Assembly (NCBI RefSeq): GCF_910577345.1
Contig: NZ_CAJTMT010000036.1
Location: 16,346-29,822 of the forward strand
DNA length: 13,477 nt
Direction of reading: 5' to 3'
Origin: an uncultured Duncaniella sp.
Lineage (GTDB): Bacteria; Bacteroidota; Bacteroidia; Bacteroidales; Muribaculaceae
The notes beneath the pieces are model-generated. The model had not been told where the DNA came from. It worked only from the letters and a program-made list of their open reading frames with translations, and did not search any database. Below, in pieces: positions 13,328-13,477 of the stretch (the stretch's first letter is position 1; the number at the start of each line of letters is the position of its first letter). The translations under genes were made by a program, and so were the position numbers.

Positions 13328-13477
13328 ACTCAGAAATCAGTAAAAAACCGCCCAAACAAATGGCCAACGACCGCAATTCACCCGCCAAATACCAATTTAT
13401 AAGTATTTTTCATATATTTTTAGTTAAAATCACCTCCCCAAATCGCAGATTACCCTCCCCAATTGTCTCCCCACGCA
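13328..13477. other. Upstream region of the operon, cut by the window edge
   Basis: No gene is visible. An A/T-rich stretch (13390-13430) lies between the operon promoter and a cluster of three related octamers: cctcccca at 13433-13440 and 13454-13461, and tctcccca at 13466-13473. The cluster could be regulatory, or could belong to a neighbouring gene that begins outside the window. Confidence 0.4.

Noticed and set aside
13328..13477. Operator made of three cctcccca-like octamers
   Set aside because: Spacings of 21 and 12 bases are not regular and the region is cut off by the window, so it is noted but not called as a regulatory site.

Overview
The window looks like chromosomal DNA of an anaerobic gut-type Bacteroidales, possibly of the Muribaculaceae. 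This placement is inferred from three things. The protein families are typical: a DUF4831 protein, a circularly permuted imelysin, and lipoproteins with acidic residues just after the lipid-bearing cysteine. Starts lack Shine-Dalgarno sequences and have A/T-rich leaders. Two promoters contain the Bacteroidetes -7 element TAnnTTTG. All nine convincing genes lie on the minus strand, so transcription runs from right to left.

Right and centre (13327 down to 4064): one long operon of seven genes with gaps of 12 to 65 bases. In order of transcription it encodes an outer-membrane porin, a permuted imelysin lipoprotein, a di-haem DUF1111/DHOR oxidoreductase lipoprotein, a second porin of the OprO/OprP type, a mono-haem cytochrome c lipoprotein, a cytosolic RidA/chorismatase-like protein, and a fused ResB-CcsA (System II) cytochrome c synthase. 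A promoter-like sequence sits just upstream of the first gene. The set suggests a self-contained envelope redox and metal (probably iron) module. Two porins open the outer membrane, three probably surface-exposed lipoproteins bind metal or carry three covalent haems, and the last gene attaches those haems. The RidA/chorismatase-like enzyme is the unexpected member.

Left (3601 down to 735): two single-gene units. The first is the bifunctional NAD(P)H-hydrate repair enzyme Nnr, with its own promoter and a hairpin that contains its stop codon. The second is an exported DUF4831 protein of unknown function.

The gene-free stretches (1-734, 1830-2089, 3602-4063) are full of repeats: an inverted/direct 18-base element, a long hairpin, a 133-base-period duplication, 25-, 34- and 7-base tandem repeats, and a roughly 40-base element present in three good copies in both orientations. 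No rRNA, tRNA, transposase, integrase or CRISPR array was seen.
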